Shown here: piece by piece, positions 46,259 through 55,143 of the stretch | How positions within the stretch are numbered: position 1 is the first letter of the stretch | Layout of the letters: each line of letters begins with the position of its first letter | NCBI GenBank assembly: GCA_002737705.1 | Contig: NSIM01000008.1 | Location: forward strand, 1 to 64,000 | Source of the DNA: Flavobacteriales bacterium | GTDB lineage: Bacteria > Bacteroidota > Bacteroidia > NS11-12g > UBA955 | Reading direction: 5' to 3' | DNA length: 64,000 nucleotides | The notes under the pieces: model-generated | Database searches by the model: none | Told to the model about the DNA's origin: nothing | What the model saw: only the letters and a program-made list of their open reading frames with translations | Made by a program: the position numbers and the translations under genes

Positions 46259-47149
46259 GTGTTTTTCAACACCCTGCTTAGCATCGCCAAAATCCTCATC
46301 AAATCTCGCTGGATTAAGCCTGTAAAGGCATTGAATGGTGAACCATTGTTTATTGTTGGCAACGGTCCATCGGCACTGCCTTTTTTGGCAATGGCCAAAA
46401 CCAAAAAACCTCCATTGCCCTTGTTTTGCGTGAACAAATTTGCAATTAGTCCAGAATTTCATTCGTTAAAACCGCACTATTATTTGCTACTGGATGGCGA
46501 TTTTTTTCTTTTTAATGAAACCGTATTTCAAGATCCATCCAAACACCCCCGCGTTCAATTAAAACCCGAATTCACTGTCTACCAAGACCAAATAAACCGG
46601 ACATGGCATGCCATTTTGGAACATACATGGGGAATGACATTGTTTATTCCAAGAACATACAAAAAAAGTTTTGTGGTTGCATTGGCAATCAAACAAAACA
46701 TTCGCATCCAATTTTTCAATTATACAGTAACCCAAGGCTTCAATTGGTTTAAAAACAGCGTATACGCTATGGGTTTAGGAATGCCACAATCCCAAAATGT
46801 AATTCATGCAACCCTGTTTCTGGCGATCCAAATGGGTGTGAAAAATATCTATATTACAGGAATTGACCATGATTTTCACCGCAACTTGGTATTGGATGAC
46901 ACCAATACCCTGTTTGAAGAGGTATCGCATTTTTACAACAAAGAACCCTTTAGGCATAAATTAATTCACGCGCATGGCAATGGAGAATCGGTTCGACTCA
47001 AAGAGGTGTTTTACAATCTGCACAAGGTTCATGTGGGATACGAAGAACTGCATCGCTTTGCCAAAAATTGTAAGTGCCAGGTTTTCAATATTACCCCTGG
47101 CGGATTTGTGGATGAATTCCCCCGTGTGTCACTCGACACAATTGCCTAG
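46259..47149 (+). CDS. GT42/DUF115-like protein, candidate nonulosonate transferase
   Basis: The start is GTG at 46259, 4 bp after the phosphatase stop. The 296-residue protein carries LFIVGNGPSALPFLA near residue 30, LAIQMGVKNIYITGIDHDF around 180-200, a His-containing KLIHAHGNGES, and TPGGFVDEFPRVSLD at the end. This order of GNGPS, an (I/L)xxGIDxxF block and a C-terminal SxxxxFxxxP-like block is what I recall from GT42 sialyltransferases (Cst-II), and it is shared with DUF115/Maf-type motility glycosyltransferases. A role in transferring the CMP-sugar made by the upstream genes is inferred. Distant similarity only; it could have another substrate. Confidence 0.65.
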   Translation: MFFNTLLSIAKILIKSRWIKPVKALNGEPLFIVGNGPSALPFLAMAKTKKPPLPLFCVNKFAISPEFHSLKPHYYLLLDGDFFLFNETVFQDPSKHPRVQLKPEFTVYQDQINRTWHAILEHTWGMTLFIPRTYKKSFVVALAIKQNIRIQFFNYTVTQGFNWFKNSVYAMGLGMPQSQNVIHATLFLAIQMGVKNIYITGIDHDFHRNLVLDDTNTLFEEVSHFYNKEPFRHKLIHAHGNGESVRLKEVFYNLHKVHVGYEELHRFAKNCKCQVFNITPGGFVDEFPRVSLDTIA

Positions 47150-47401
47150 TCCAACTCTCGCCGCTAGCATTGTCAATAGAAAATACTTTCGCAAAAGAGC
47201 AAGTATGTTGCTTTCGCAATGGAAAAAAATGATTCTATCCATTTTTATCCATCGGGGGGCTTTTTCTCAATCCGACGTAGTTTGTTTGGTTTCTGTTGTC
47301 CGGACGTGGACCGCGGTTTTCACCAACAGTTCTTGGCCACACATTAACCCCCACTATTGGTTTGGGATACCGCCCCAGGGTCTTTGGGAATTTCTGGGCA
47401 A

Positions 47402-48946
47402 TTAATCTCGCAATTTGATTCCCAATGGGACCAAGATCTTTTTGGCCATACTGTGAATGTCTTCACTCAGTCTAAAGTAGAGTATTACACCAATAGATCC
47501 ACCCACCAATACCAGTGTTTTCGCAATAGAAACTCCGATTATATTTCCAATACCCAAATAACCAAAAACCCGCAAATGTGAAATAGAAGCCTGTGTATCC
47601 CACAAATAATTTAGAATAAAAAATACAGTAAACAACGCCACGCTAGAGGCAACTCTTATAGACAATGGCTGCAATTTATATACATGCCAAACAAGAACTG
47701 CCATTGCAATACCCGTGGCCAACCAAACACAAGCCGTTGCAATGGCGGCCCCTTCTAAACCATAAATTGGTATCAGCCAAAGTCCCATTACAATACCCAC
47801 AAAAATAGCAACAACATGCAGAATTAAGGACAAATAATAGCGTTTAGAAAAGATCAACATGGCTGCAGAATTTCCTTGCAAAAGCACAAAAAGTTTCCCA
47901 ATACCCAGGTAAAAAACAGCCCATTTTCCCGATTGATAAATATTTCCATTTGGCATATAATAATACAACAAATCGATGTTCACCCAAATCAACAACAAGG
48001 CAAGCGCCCCGAGTATAAATTGGTTGAGGCTGGTTTTTTGATACAACCGTTGAATTTCTGGTTGATTACCCTGATGAATTGCTTCAGATAGTTTGGGATT
48101 GGCAATTTGCAAGATGCTTCTTGTTGGAATTTCAATGAGCACGGCGATGTTTACGGCGATGGCATAAATCCCTGTTTGTGCAATGCCCTTCATTGAACTC
48201 ACCATCAAAAAATCCATTCGCTGCAAAACCAACATGGCCACATAGGTCAAAAATAAATACCCTGTATATCGATAAAAATCGGGTTTTAAGCCTGCTTGAT
48301 TATTCACAAATACCATATCTGGCTTGAATGACAATCGGGTGTTTTTTAATACAAACGAAACATTCAATACCATCACTACCGCATATACCGCCGCGATGGA
48401 GTGTATCGTTTGACCAAAATCAATCTTGCCGACAAAATACAACCAACCCAATAATCCCAGTAAAATTCTTACAACATTTTCCCGCAAAAACGAGGCAAAT
48501 ACAATCTTACCCAAAGACGCAGAAAAAATTTCAAATACCGTATTCAATACAAAAAAGAAAACAAAAGGTATCAACCAATAGTAATAGGGCAAAAAATCCT
48601 TGGAATTCTTTGTCAAATACGCAAAGACCCATGGTTGACCATATACCAATAAAAATGCCACGAAAACAAATCCAATGCTTGGTATCAGCAATAACCAAAA
48701 ACCCACTCCATTGTGTCCGTTATCATTTTTAAACCTTGGAAAAAATTTCCAAATTGAATACCCTGTTCCCAATTGTGCAACTCCTGCAAGCAAGGCTCCC
48801 ATTTCAATAAACAAACGAAAAACTCCGTTTTCACTCGGAGTAAATACCAATGGGAACAGATAAAACGCGGTGAACAGACCAATAAGACTGCCACTATAAT
48901 TGACTATAGACGCCCAAAAACTATTTCTGGCGATAGCACCCGACAT
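47402..48946 (-). CDS. Polysaccharide/O-antigen flippase (MOP superfamily)
   Basis: The 514 residues form about 13-14 membrane segments with the Wzx/RfbX-like pattern (ARNSFWASIVNYSGSLIGLF at the start, FLMVSSMKGIAQTGIYAIAV, YGLEGAAIATACVW). Such proteins move lipid-linked glycans across the inner membrane. It faces the nonulosonate operon, ending 252 bp from it, so it may belong to the same surface-glycan locus. The spacer 47150-47401 holds no gene I can support. A -7-like TACCTTTG ends 4 nt before the ATG. Confidence 0.88.
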   Translation of the reverse strand: MSGAIARNSFWASIVNYSGSLIGLFTAFYLFPLVFTPSENGVFRLFIEMGALLAGVAQLGTGYSIWKFFPRFKNDNGHNGVGFWLLLIPSIGFVFVAFLLVYGQPWVFAYLTKNSKDFLPYYYWLIPFVFFFVLNTVFEIFSASLGKIVFASFLRENVVRILLGLLGWLYFVGKIDFGQTIHSIAAVYAVVMVLNVSFVLKNTRLSFKPDMVFVNNQAGLKPDFYRYTGYLFLTYVAMLVLQRMDFLMVSSMKGIAQTGIYAIAVNIAVLIEIPTRSILQIANPKLSEAIHQGNQPEIQRLYQKTSLNQFILGALALLLIWVNIDLLYYYMPNGNIYQSGKWAVFYLGIGKLFVLLQGNSAAMLIFSKRYYLSLILHVVAIFVGIVMGLWLIPIYGLEGAAIATACVWLATGIAMAVLVWHVYKLQPLSIRVASSVALFTVFFILNYLWDTQASISHLRVFGYLGIGNIIGVSIAKTLVLVGGSIGVILYFRLSEDIHSMAKKILVPLGIKLRD

Positions 48947-48950
48947 AATT

Positions 48951-48958
48951 CAAAGGTA
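48951..48958 (-). promoter_or_regulatory. Candidate -7 element adjoining the flippase start
   Basis: Minus-strand TACCTTTG ends 4 nt before the ATG at 48946. Twenty bp upstream there is TTC rather than TTG, so the -33 is imperfect. Predicted transcripts would have no leader. Confidence 0.4.
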
Positions 48959-49081
48959 AGAAACATGCTAAAACTTTTGAATCTCATAGTTAAAGAAATA
49001 TAAATTACTTGGATAACTCTTGTAAAATTTGTAAATTGCAAGTGCATACAACACTTTTATAAACCATTTTAACCTACACCC

Positions 49082-49996
49082 ATGAAAAAAATCTTATTGT
49101 TTTTCCTCCTTACATTCAGTCTTACTGGATTGTTTCAAAGTTGCAAAAAGGATCCTGCCAACAATGTTGGACCCTCTGCGTCTCTCACCGTTACGAACAA
49201 ACAGCGTTCTATGGTTGTTTACAATACTGCTACTTGGTGTGGTCCCTGCGGACTAAACGCAAAACCTGAGTTCAGTAAATTGGTTGCCGACAACAATAAA
49301 GACAATATCTTGCCTGTAAGCTTCCACAATTCGAATTCATCTACGTTGGTGTCTATTTGGGCGAAACCCAATAATGATACTCTTTTTGTTGCTCCTTATC
49401 TTTTTGAATTACAACAAATTGTAACAAATATGCAATCAATACCCTGTTTCTGGTTAAACAATTCTTTGTTGGGTAGTACTCCTAAATACAATGACCTCGT
49501 AAACAATGCTGCCGATGCCAATGGATATAAAACTGAAGTAGGTGTTGCCGCAAGTGCAAGTGCGAGCGGCATGATATTAAATATCAAATACAAATTGAAA
49601 GCTTTTGCTCCTGAAAAAGGTGACTATTATGTTTCTGCATTCGTCGTTGAAAAGAAAGTGAATGCTTTGCAAAATATCCAAAATTCGGGTTACGTGGCTT
49701 CCGACCACTATAACGTAATGCGCGCATCTGCTCTAACCAATGCCTCCGGCAAGCCTTCTGCCTTTTCAACAACTGCCATCATGAGCAGCCCAATTGCAAA
49801 TAATGAAGTTGAAAAAACAATCTCATGGACATACACCGATGTTTCCCCTACGATTAAAGCCAAATTCCCAAATTTTTCTTTTTGGAAATGGGATACTGCC
49901 AACACAGCTGTAGTTGTAGCTGTATGGAGAAAGCTAACCGATAACCCTTCTAAGCCCTGGTACTTCATCAATGCAGTTTGGGTCGATGTGAAATAA
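49082..49996 (+). CDS. Omp28-like lipoprotein with thioredoxin-type CGPC site
   Basis: The signal MKKILLFFLLTFSLTGLFQSC has its lipobox Cys at residue 21. The mature protein includes VVYNTATWCGPCGLNAKPEF, an exposed CxxC in a thioredoxin-like fold, followed by a beta-rich C-terminal half. This matches Omp28-related outer-membrane proteins of Bacteroidetes. A disulfide-handling or binding role at the envelope is inferred; no partner is encoded nearby. It is monocistronic: a strong terminator follows 25 bp after the stop. Confidence 0.8.
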   Translation: MKKILLFFLLTFSLTGLFQSCKKDPANNVGPSASLTVTNKQRSMVVYNTATWCGPCGLNAKPEFSKLVADNNKDNILPVSFHNSNSSTLVSIWAKPNNDTLFVAPYLFELQQIVTNMQSIPCFWLNNSLLGSTPKYNDLVNNAADANGYKTEVGVAASASASGMILNIKYKLKAFAPEKGDYYVSAFVVEKKVNALQNIQNSGYVASDHYNVMRASALTNASGKPSAFSTTAIMSSPIANNEVEKTISWTYTDVSPTIKAKFPNFSFWKWDTANTAVVVAVWRKLTDNPSKPWYFINAVWVDVK

Positions 49997-50021
49997 TCTG
50001 CATTCCTTTATTAGAAACCTC

Positions 50022-50061
50022 AAAAAAAGAGTGGGTACTGTTTGGCACCCACTCTTTTTTT
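50022..50061 (+). terminator. Strong intrinsic terminator after the Omp28-like gene
   Basis: AAAAAAAGAGTGGGT pairs perfectly with ACCCACTCTTTTTTT around a 10-nt loop, ending in a T-run. It also has an A-run on the other side, so it can serve the convergent crotonase gene as well. It is the clearest intrinsic terminator in the window. Confidence 0.9.
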
Positions 50062-50157
50062 ATATATCAGTTAGATATAACCTTTCATACATTGCGTCTG
50101 CTCCAATATCCATTTCACATAAAAGCCTACTCAACTCATTGTGAACTTCTTATTACG

Positions 50158-50937
50158 TCATTTTCCTTTGAAATCCGCTTTTCGCTTCTCAACAAAAGCC
50201 GCCATTCCTTCTTTTTGATCTTCGGTGGCAAACAACATGTAAAAATTCTTTCGTTCAAAATACAAACCCTCCTGCAAATGGGAATCAAAGGCCTTTAATA
50301 CGCTCTCTTTGGCCATCTGCACAGCAATCGGTGATTTGCTGGCAATTTCTCCAGCCAACTTAATTGCCTCATCCAAATACAACTCCACGGGTACAATTTT
50401 ATTGATCAATCCGGCCTCCATGGCTTCTTCTGCAGAAATAAATTTGCCTGTCAACACCATTTCCATCGCCCTTACCTTTCCCACTGCGCGGGTCAACCGC
50501 TGCGTTCCACCCGCACCGGGCATCACCCCAATATTGATTTCTGGCTGACCAAATTGTGCCGTTTCACTGGCAACAATCATATCACACAACATACACAACT
50601 CGCAACCTCCGCCCAAAGCAAATCCCGACACCGCCGCAATGATTGGCTTTTTTGTTTTACGAATACTGTCCCACGTAGAAAACTGATCGATTTTCAACAT
50701 ATCAACCGCCGTTCTTCCTGCCATCTGCTTGATATCTGCCCCCGCCGCAAAAGCTCTTTCGTTTCCCGTAATCACAATTGCACGAACTGCATCGTCGGCA
50801 TCCAACATCAACAAAGCATCCCGAATCTCCCCCATCAACTGCAAATTCAATGCATTCAATTCCTTGGGACGATTCAATTGAATCTTTGCTACGTAAGGCG
50901 CCACTTGGGCATCGACCAAAATAAATTCATAAGACAT
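50158..50937 (-). CDS. Enoyl-CoA hydratase/isomerase (crotonase family)
   Basis: The crotonase fold and both catalytic Glu sites of enoyl-CoA hydratases are present: ALGGGCELCMLCD and QPEINIGVMPGAGGTQRL. The oxyanion-hole FAAGADIKQM is typical. It adds water to enoyl-CoA in fatty-acid or amino-acid degradation. Length (259 aa) is standard. It lies upstream of a PAP2 and a methyltransferase gene in the reverse direction but is separated from them by 45 bp. The substrate is not specified. Confidence 0.92.
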   Translation of the reverse strand: MSYEFILVDAQVAPYVAKIQLNRPKELNALNLQLMGEIRDALLMLDADDAVRAIVITGNERAFAAGADIKQMAGRTAVDMLKIDQFSTWDSIRKTKKPIIAAVSGFALGGGCELCMLCDMIVASETAQFGQPEINIGVMPGAGGTQRLTRAVGKVRAMEMVLTGKFISAEEAMEAGLINKIVPVELYLDEAIKLAGEIASKSPIAVQMAKESVLKAFDSHLQEGLYFERKNFYMLFATEDQKEGMAAFVEKRKADFKGK

Positions 50938-50982
50938 TGTGCGAAGTTACTATTTTCTGATTGATCAGCCTCGGCTGAAAAA

Positions 50983-51555
50983 CTAAGTCCCCATCCAACC
51001 TTTGGGCAGAATCCAATTCCGATACACCCGCACTAAGGCATAGGCAATAGCCAAGCCCAACAATGCACCAAAAAATACATCGCCAAAATAATGCACACCC
51101 AAATACACCCGCGAATACGCGATGCAGGAAGCCAAGTACATCAGAGCCAAACGTGGGCGTCGTCCCAAACCCAAAAGCATCATCGCTGTACTAAAAACCG
51201 CAAACGCATTGGCGGAATGACTGCTCACAAACCCATATTTGCTGCCTTTATCCCCATCGGGAAACCGCGGATTTAAAGAAGTCTCCCATGACGGCCTGAA
51301 TCTCGCAAACATCGGCTTACAGATGCGTGAACTGATGCTGTCTGCCAAACCAAAAGATGCAAGGGTGAACAACAATGGAATCCAACATTTCTTTCCAAAT
51401 TTCTGAACAAACAAACCTATAAACATCACATACAAGGGAACAAATGCCCATTTGCTGCTGAGGAAAATCATCATTGGATCCAATGATGATGTGGCCCAAC
51501 GCTGATTGATCAGTACAAATAAGTCGCGATCAAAAAAATCCAATACAAACATCAT
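50983..51555 (-). CDS. PAP2-family membrane phosphatase
   Basis: The three PAP2 motifs are seen: KPMFARFRP, SSHSAN (SGH variant) and SRVYLGVHYFGD. Five or six hydrophobic segments frame them. Family members remove phosphate from lipids such as undecaprenyl pyrophosphate or phosphatidic acid at the outer face of the inner membrane. It starts 10 bp after the preceding methyltransferase gene on the same strand, so they are co-transcribed. The motif II variant has Ser-Ser-His where Ser-Gly-His is usual. Confidence 0.88.
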   Translation of the reverse strand: MMFVLDFFDRDLFVLINQRWATSSLDPMMIFLSSKWAFVPLYVMFIGLFVQKFGKKCWIPLLFTLASFGLADSISSRICKPMFARFRPSWETSLNPRFPDGDKGSKYGFVSSHSANAFAVFSTAMMLLGLGRRPRLALMYLASCIAYSRVYLGVHYFGDVFFGALLGLAIAYALVRVYRNWILPKGWMGT

Positions 51556-51565
51556 AAAACGAAGA

Positions 51566-52291
51566 TCAACTTTTCTTTGATATCACCACGATGCGGGGAG
51601 ACATTTTATCATCAAAATTGCCCAGTGCGTAATCGCCAAAGAACCCCACAATTCCCAAACCCGCCAATTGGTGCAACTCCGCCAACTCCGGCTGAGAAAA
51701 AATCCTCACTTGCTCCTGAAAGGCAAGGTCAGCGTCACCATCCCTCACCCAAATATCTTTCACGATGTGGTTTTCGGTGCGATATTTTTTTGTTTTGAAA
51801 TCGTAGCCCCCCAAACTGCATTCAGCAGACTGAGGCAAACTGCCGATGACCGATGCAGCATTCAAATAGTCTTGAACCACATAGCCACCCGGTGCACATG
51901 CGGCGCACATATTGATCAATACTTTCAAATCATCGGCTGGATCATCAAAATAACCAAAGCTCGTAAACAGGTTAAAAACCGCTTTAAACCCTTGTTGGGG
52001 GAAAGTCTCACGCATATCGTGCACCTGAAAAACTGCCCCACCCACTTGCAAATCATTGGCCTTGGCAATGCTGTTCTCACTCAAATCCATGCCCCAAACA
52101 GCCAAACCGTGAGCGGCGAGTTGCGCACTATGCCTACCTTTGCCACAGGCTATATCCGCAACACGCTCACCGGATTTTAACTGCAAATATGAAATCAACG
52201 TATCAACAAACTTGGCTGCCTCACCCTCATTTCGATGTTGATACAGTGCGTGATAATACGAGGTATCGAACCAAGACTCAAACCATTTCAT
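51566..52291 (-). CDS. Class I SAM-dependent methyltransferase
   Basis: VADIACGKGRHSAQLAAHG is the SAM-binding loop and VWGMDLSENSI the acidic ribose-binding strand; FNLFTSFGYF sits at motif IV. The protein opens MKWFESWFDTSYYHALYQHR, characteristic of a Bacteroidetes group of small methyltransferases of unknown substrate. ATG 52291 is preferred; the track start at 52303 is a TTG. It is co-directional with and 10 bp from the PAP2 gene. Confidence 0.85.
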   Translation of the reverse strand: MKWFESWFDTSYYHALYQHRNEGEAAKFVDTLISYLQLKSGERVADIACGKGRHSAQLAAHGLAVWGMDLSENSIAKANDLQVGGAVFQVHDMRETFPQQGFKAVFNLFTSFGYFDDPADDLKVLINMCAACAPGGYVVQDYLNAASVIGSLPQSAECSLGGYDFKTKKYRTENHIVKDIWVRDGDADLAFQEQVRIFSQPELAELHQLAGLGIVGFFGDYALGNFDDKMSPRIVVISKKS

Positions 52292-52310
52292 CTGAATTTC
52301 CAATATTTTT

Positions 52311-52318
52311 CAAAGGTA
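52311..52318 (-). promoter_or_regulatory. Candidate -7 element for the methyltransferase-PAP2 pair
   Basis: Minus-strand TACCTTTG lies 19 nt before the ATG at 52291. No TTG is found at the usual distance. Confidence 0.35.
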
Positions 52319-52361
52319 GTGTAACTTTTGGCATCCCTTGTGCGTATTACCCATCAACTGA

Positions 52362-52814
52362 ATGACAGTATCGGAATACAATAAATGCGTGGAGCTGCAC
52401 AGCCATGCAATTTTCCGATTCGCACTCAAACAAATGCGCAATGCCGATGATGCCAAAGAAATAGTGCAAATCAGTTTCGAAAAACTCTGGATGAAACACG
52501 AGAACGTAGATATCAACACTATTTTATATACCTTCATGTACAAAATTCAGCTGATCTTACAATTCAAACCACACCCGTTGGCACATACCGGATACCTGGT
52601 TAGCGCTCATGTAAAACTGAAAGAATCAAGGGGCCATACCACCAAGCGATACGATGATTTCAACCTCAACAATTTTATCTTATCCCCGTTTTTGAATGAA
52701 GAATACAAAGATGTTGGCCTGTACGTGCGCTATCTGTTAACCAACATTTTCAAGGCCAGACAAGGCGCGAACAGTCAATGCCTTCAATTTGGCATTGCCT
52801 TGAAATTTACCTAA
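52362..52814 (+). pseudogene. Truncated ECF sigma factor: region 2 present, region 4 missing
   Basis: The first 50 residues are a good ECF sigma region 2 (SEYNKCVELHSHAIFRFALK, DDAKEIVQISFEKLWMKHE). From there on the translation no longer resembles a sigma factor: no region 4 helix-turn-helix, and a tail such as FNLNNFILSPFLNEEYKDVG of unknown origin. It reads as a gene whose 3' part was replaced or shifted by deletion, so it is probably non-functional, or has taken a new role as a free region-2 domain. It is divergent from the methyltransferase gene. Confidence 0.55.
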
Positions 52815-52905
52815 ACCCCATTGGGTATAAATATGCCGTCAGATCTTTTTGCAAGAGACGGGGCGCAACAGGGCTCTTTTTACATATCCATCCCCCACTT
52901 ATTCC

Positions 52906-52913
52906 TATCTTTG
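52906..52913 (+). promoter_or_regulatory. Candidate -7 element for menB
   Basis: TATCTTTG matches TAnnTTTG 16 nt before the menB ATG. It supports ATG 52930 over the earlier track start at 52849. I see no TTG upstream at the usual spacing. Confidence 0.45.
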
Positions 52914-52929
52914 CAGCCACAACAAACCC

Positions 52930-53751
52930 ATGAGCCAACGTCAGTGGACCCCCATCAAAACCTATTCAGACATTCTGTTTGAACACCATGGCAACATCGC
53001 CAAAGTGAGCATCAACCGCCCCGAAGTGTACAATGCATTTCGCCCGCAAACCATCGTGGACATGCTAGACGCTTTTGATATATGCAGGGAGAGGGCAGAC
53101 ATTGGTGTGGTGATTCTCACCGGTGTGGGAGACAAGGCCTTCTGCTCTGGAGGCGACCAAAACGTAAAAGGAATTGGAGGCTATGTAGACGAAAATGGGG
53201 TACCACGCCTCAATGTATTGGATCTGCACAAGAAAATTCGATCTCTGCCAAAGCCCGTGGTAGCCATGGTAAACGGTTATGCCATCGGAGGTGGCCACGT
53301 ACTGCATGTAGTGTGTGACCTTACCATCGCCGCTGAACATGCCAAATTCGGACAAACCGGCCCCAAAGTGGGTAGCTTTGATGGAGGATTCGGTAGCAGC
53401 TACTTAGCCAGACACGTGGGTCAGAAAAAAGCCCGCGAAATCTGGTTCTTATGCCGTCAATACACTGCCGAAGAATCGGAAAAAATGGGAATGGTTAACA
53501 AAGTGGTTTCCCTTGAAATGCTAGAAGATGAAACCATCGAGTGGTGCAATACCATGTTAGAACACTCACCGATGGCCCTGCGCATGCTCAAACGCGCCTT
53601 CAATGCCGAACTCGATGGCCAACACGGACTGATGGAACTCGCCGGAGATGCCACACTCTTATACTATTTAACCGAAGAAGCACAAGAGGGAAAACAGGCA
53701 TTTTTAGAAAAACGCAAGCCCGATTTCAAGCAGTTTCCAAAGTTTCCCTAA
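52930..53751 (+). CDS. menB: 1,4-dihydroxy-2-naphthoyl-CoA synthase
   Basis: This crotonase is MenB by its specific blocks: [33 protein letters not shown] and [19 protein letters not shown], and the C-terminal [16 protein letters not shown]. It closes the naphthoquinone ring from O-succinylbenzoyl-CoA in menaquinone synthesis. The 273-residue length is standard. Other men genes are not next to it. Menaquinone would serve the succinate dehydrogenase encoded further along. Confidence 0.95.
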   Translation: MSQRQWTPIKTYSDILFEHHGNIAKVSINRPEVYNAFRPQTIVDMLDAFDICRERADIGVVILTGVGDKAFCSGGDQNVKGIGGYVDENGVPRLNVLDLHKKIRSLPKPVVAMVNGYAIGGGHVLHVVCDLTIAAEHAKFGQTGPKVGSFDGGFGSSYLARHVGQKKAREIWFLCRQYTAEESEKMGMVNKVVSLEMLEDETIEWCNTMLEHSPMALRMLKRAFNAELDGQHGLMELAGDATLLYYLTEEAQEGKQAFLEKRKPDFKQFPKFP

Positions 53752-53866
53752 GGCCGATTTTCCGGAATTCTTTATGGATATTCTGCAACCCCTGCATATT
53801 GTGTATATTCATTGGATTGGGGAAACGCGACAATTACGACAGGCTGTTTACCCGCTACCTCTCCTT

Positions 53867-53896
53867 TTTGTATTCCTCCCAAAAATCGTAACTTTG
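53867..53896 (+). promoter_or_regulatory. Promoter of icd, TTTG-N18-TAACTTTG
   Basis: TTTG (53867-53870) precedes TAACTTTG (53889-53896) by 18 bp, with the ATG 26 nt later at 53923. The ORF-track start at 53812 would put this promoter inside the coding region, so the ATG 53923 is preferred. Confidence 0.6.
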
Positions 53897-53922
53897 CCCC
53901 AATAAAATCAATAGTATTTCAA

Positions 53923-55143
53923 ATGAAAATTAAAGTCGAAAACCCCGTAGTAGAATTGGATGGCGATGAAATGACCCGCATCATCTGGCGTTTTATTAAA
54001 GACAAACTGATCCTTCCTTACCTCGATATAGACATTAAATACTTCGACTTGGGCATGGAATACCGCGACACAACCAACGACCAAGTAACCGTTGACGCCG
54101 CAGAAGCCATCAAACTTTACAATGTCGGTATTAAATGTGCTACCATCACCCCGGATGAAGAACGGGTTAAAGAATTTAACTTGAAACAAATGTGGCGGAG
54201 TCCAAACGGAACCGTGCGCAATATTCTCGATGGTACTGTTTTCCGTGAACCCATAGTTTGCAAAAACGTACCCCGTTTGGTTCCCAACTGGACCGCTCCA
54301 ATTTGTATCGGACGACATGCTTTTGGAGACCAATATCGTGCTACGGATTTTGTAACCAAAGGCAAAGGGAAACTAACCATCAAATTCGAGGGCGAAAATG
54401 GACAAGTAATTGAGCATGAAGTCTATAATTTTGGTGGAGATGGCATTGCTTTGGCGATGTATAATACCGATGATAGTATTCGAGGATTTGCACGCGCTTG
54501 CTTTACTATGGCTGTCAAGAAAATGTGGCCCTTGTATTTGAGCACCAAGAATACCATTCTCAAAAAATACGACGGTCGTTTCAAAGACATATTTGAAGAG
54601 ATCTACCATACAGAATTTAAGGAAATTATGGACTCTAAAGGAATTTCCTATGAACACCGCCTCATTGATGACATGGTCGCGAGTGCAATGAAATGGAATG
54701 GCAACTTTGTTTGGGCCTGTAAAAACTACGATGGCGACGTTCAATCTGATACAGTTGCCCAAGGTTTTGGTTCTTTGGGATTGATGACCAGTGTATTAAT
54801 CACTCCCGATGGGAAAACCATGGAGGCAGAAGCCGCACACGGAACCGTTACACGACACTACCGCATGCACCAAAAAGGTCAAAAAACCAGTACCAATCCC
54901 ATTGCCAGTATTTTTGCTTGGACACGCGGATTAGAACACCGGGGGAAATTGGACGGAAACACAGCCTTAATCTCCTTTTGTCACACCTTAGAACAAGTGT
55001 GTATTGATGTGGTGGAAAGCGGAAAAATGACCAAAGATTTGGCGGTTTGTATCTATGGCAACAAGGTGTCAGAAGATCAATACTTGCATACTGAAGAGTT
55101 TCTTGAGGCACTGAATGCCGAATTGAAAATTCGGTTGGCTTAA
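53923..55143 (+). CDS. icd: NADP-dependent isocitrate dehydrogenase (eukaryote-like subfamily)
   Basis: The 406-residue enzyme follows the type II homodimeric ICDH family: [14 protein letters not shown] at the start, [16 protein letters not shown] for substrate binding, [20 protein letters not shown] and [17 protein letters not shown] for the NADP site. It converts isocitrate to 2-oxoglutarate in the TCA cycle and makes NADPH. It has its own promoter. Its stop overlaps the convergent dnaJ stop in a shared TTAA. Confidence 0.96.
   Translation: MKIKVENPVVELDGDEMTRIIWRFIKDKLILPYLDIDIKYFDLGMEYRDTTNDQVTVDAAEAIKLYNVGIKCATITPDEERVKEFNLKQMWRSPNGTVRNILDGTVFREPIVCKNVPRLVPNWTAPICIGRHAFGDQYRATDFVTKGKGKLTIKFEGENGQVIEHEVYNFGGDGIALAMYNTDDSIRGFARACFTMAVKKMWPLYLSTKNTILKKYDGRFKDIFEEIYHTEFKEIMDSKGISYEHRLIDDMVASAMKWNGNFVWACKNYDGDVQSDTVAQGFGSLGLMTSVLITPDGKTMEAEAAHGTVTRHYRMHQKGQKTSTNPIASIFAWTRGLEHRGKLDGNTALISFCHTLEQVCIDVVESGKMTKDLAVCIYGNKVSEDQYLHTEEFLEALNAELKIRLA

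Noticed and set aside
46974-47581. Plus-strand ORFs 46974-47405 and 47357-47581
   Set aside because: They overlap the GT42-like gene and the flippase in other frames and have no protein-like pattern or plausible start context.
50158-53751. Horizontal transfer of the crotonase-to-menB stretch because it looks richer in GC
   Set aside because: The difference by eye is modest, the genes are ordinary Bacteroidetes housekeeping types, and there is no integrase, repeat or tRNA border.
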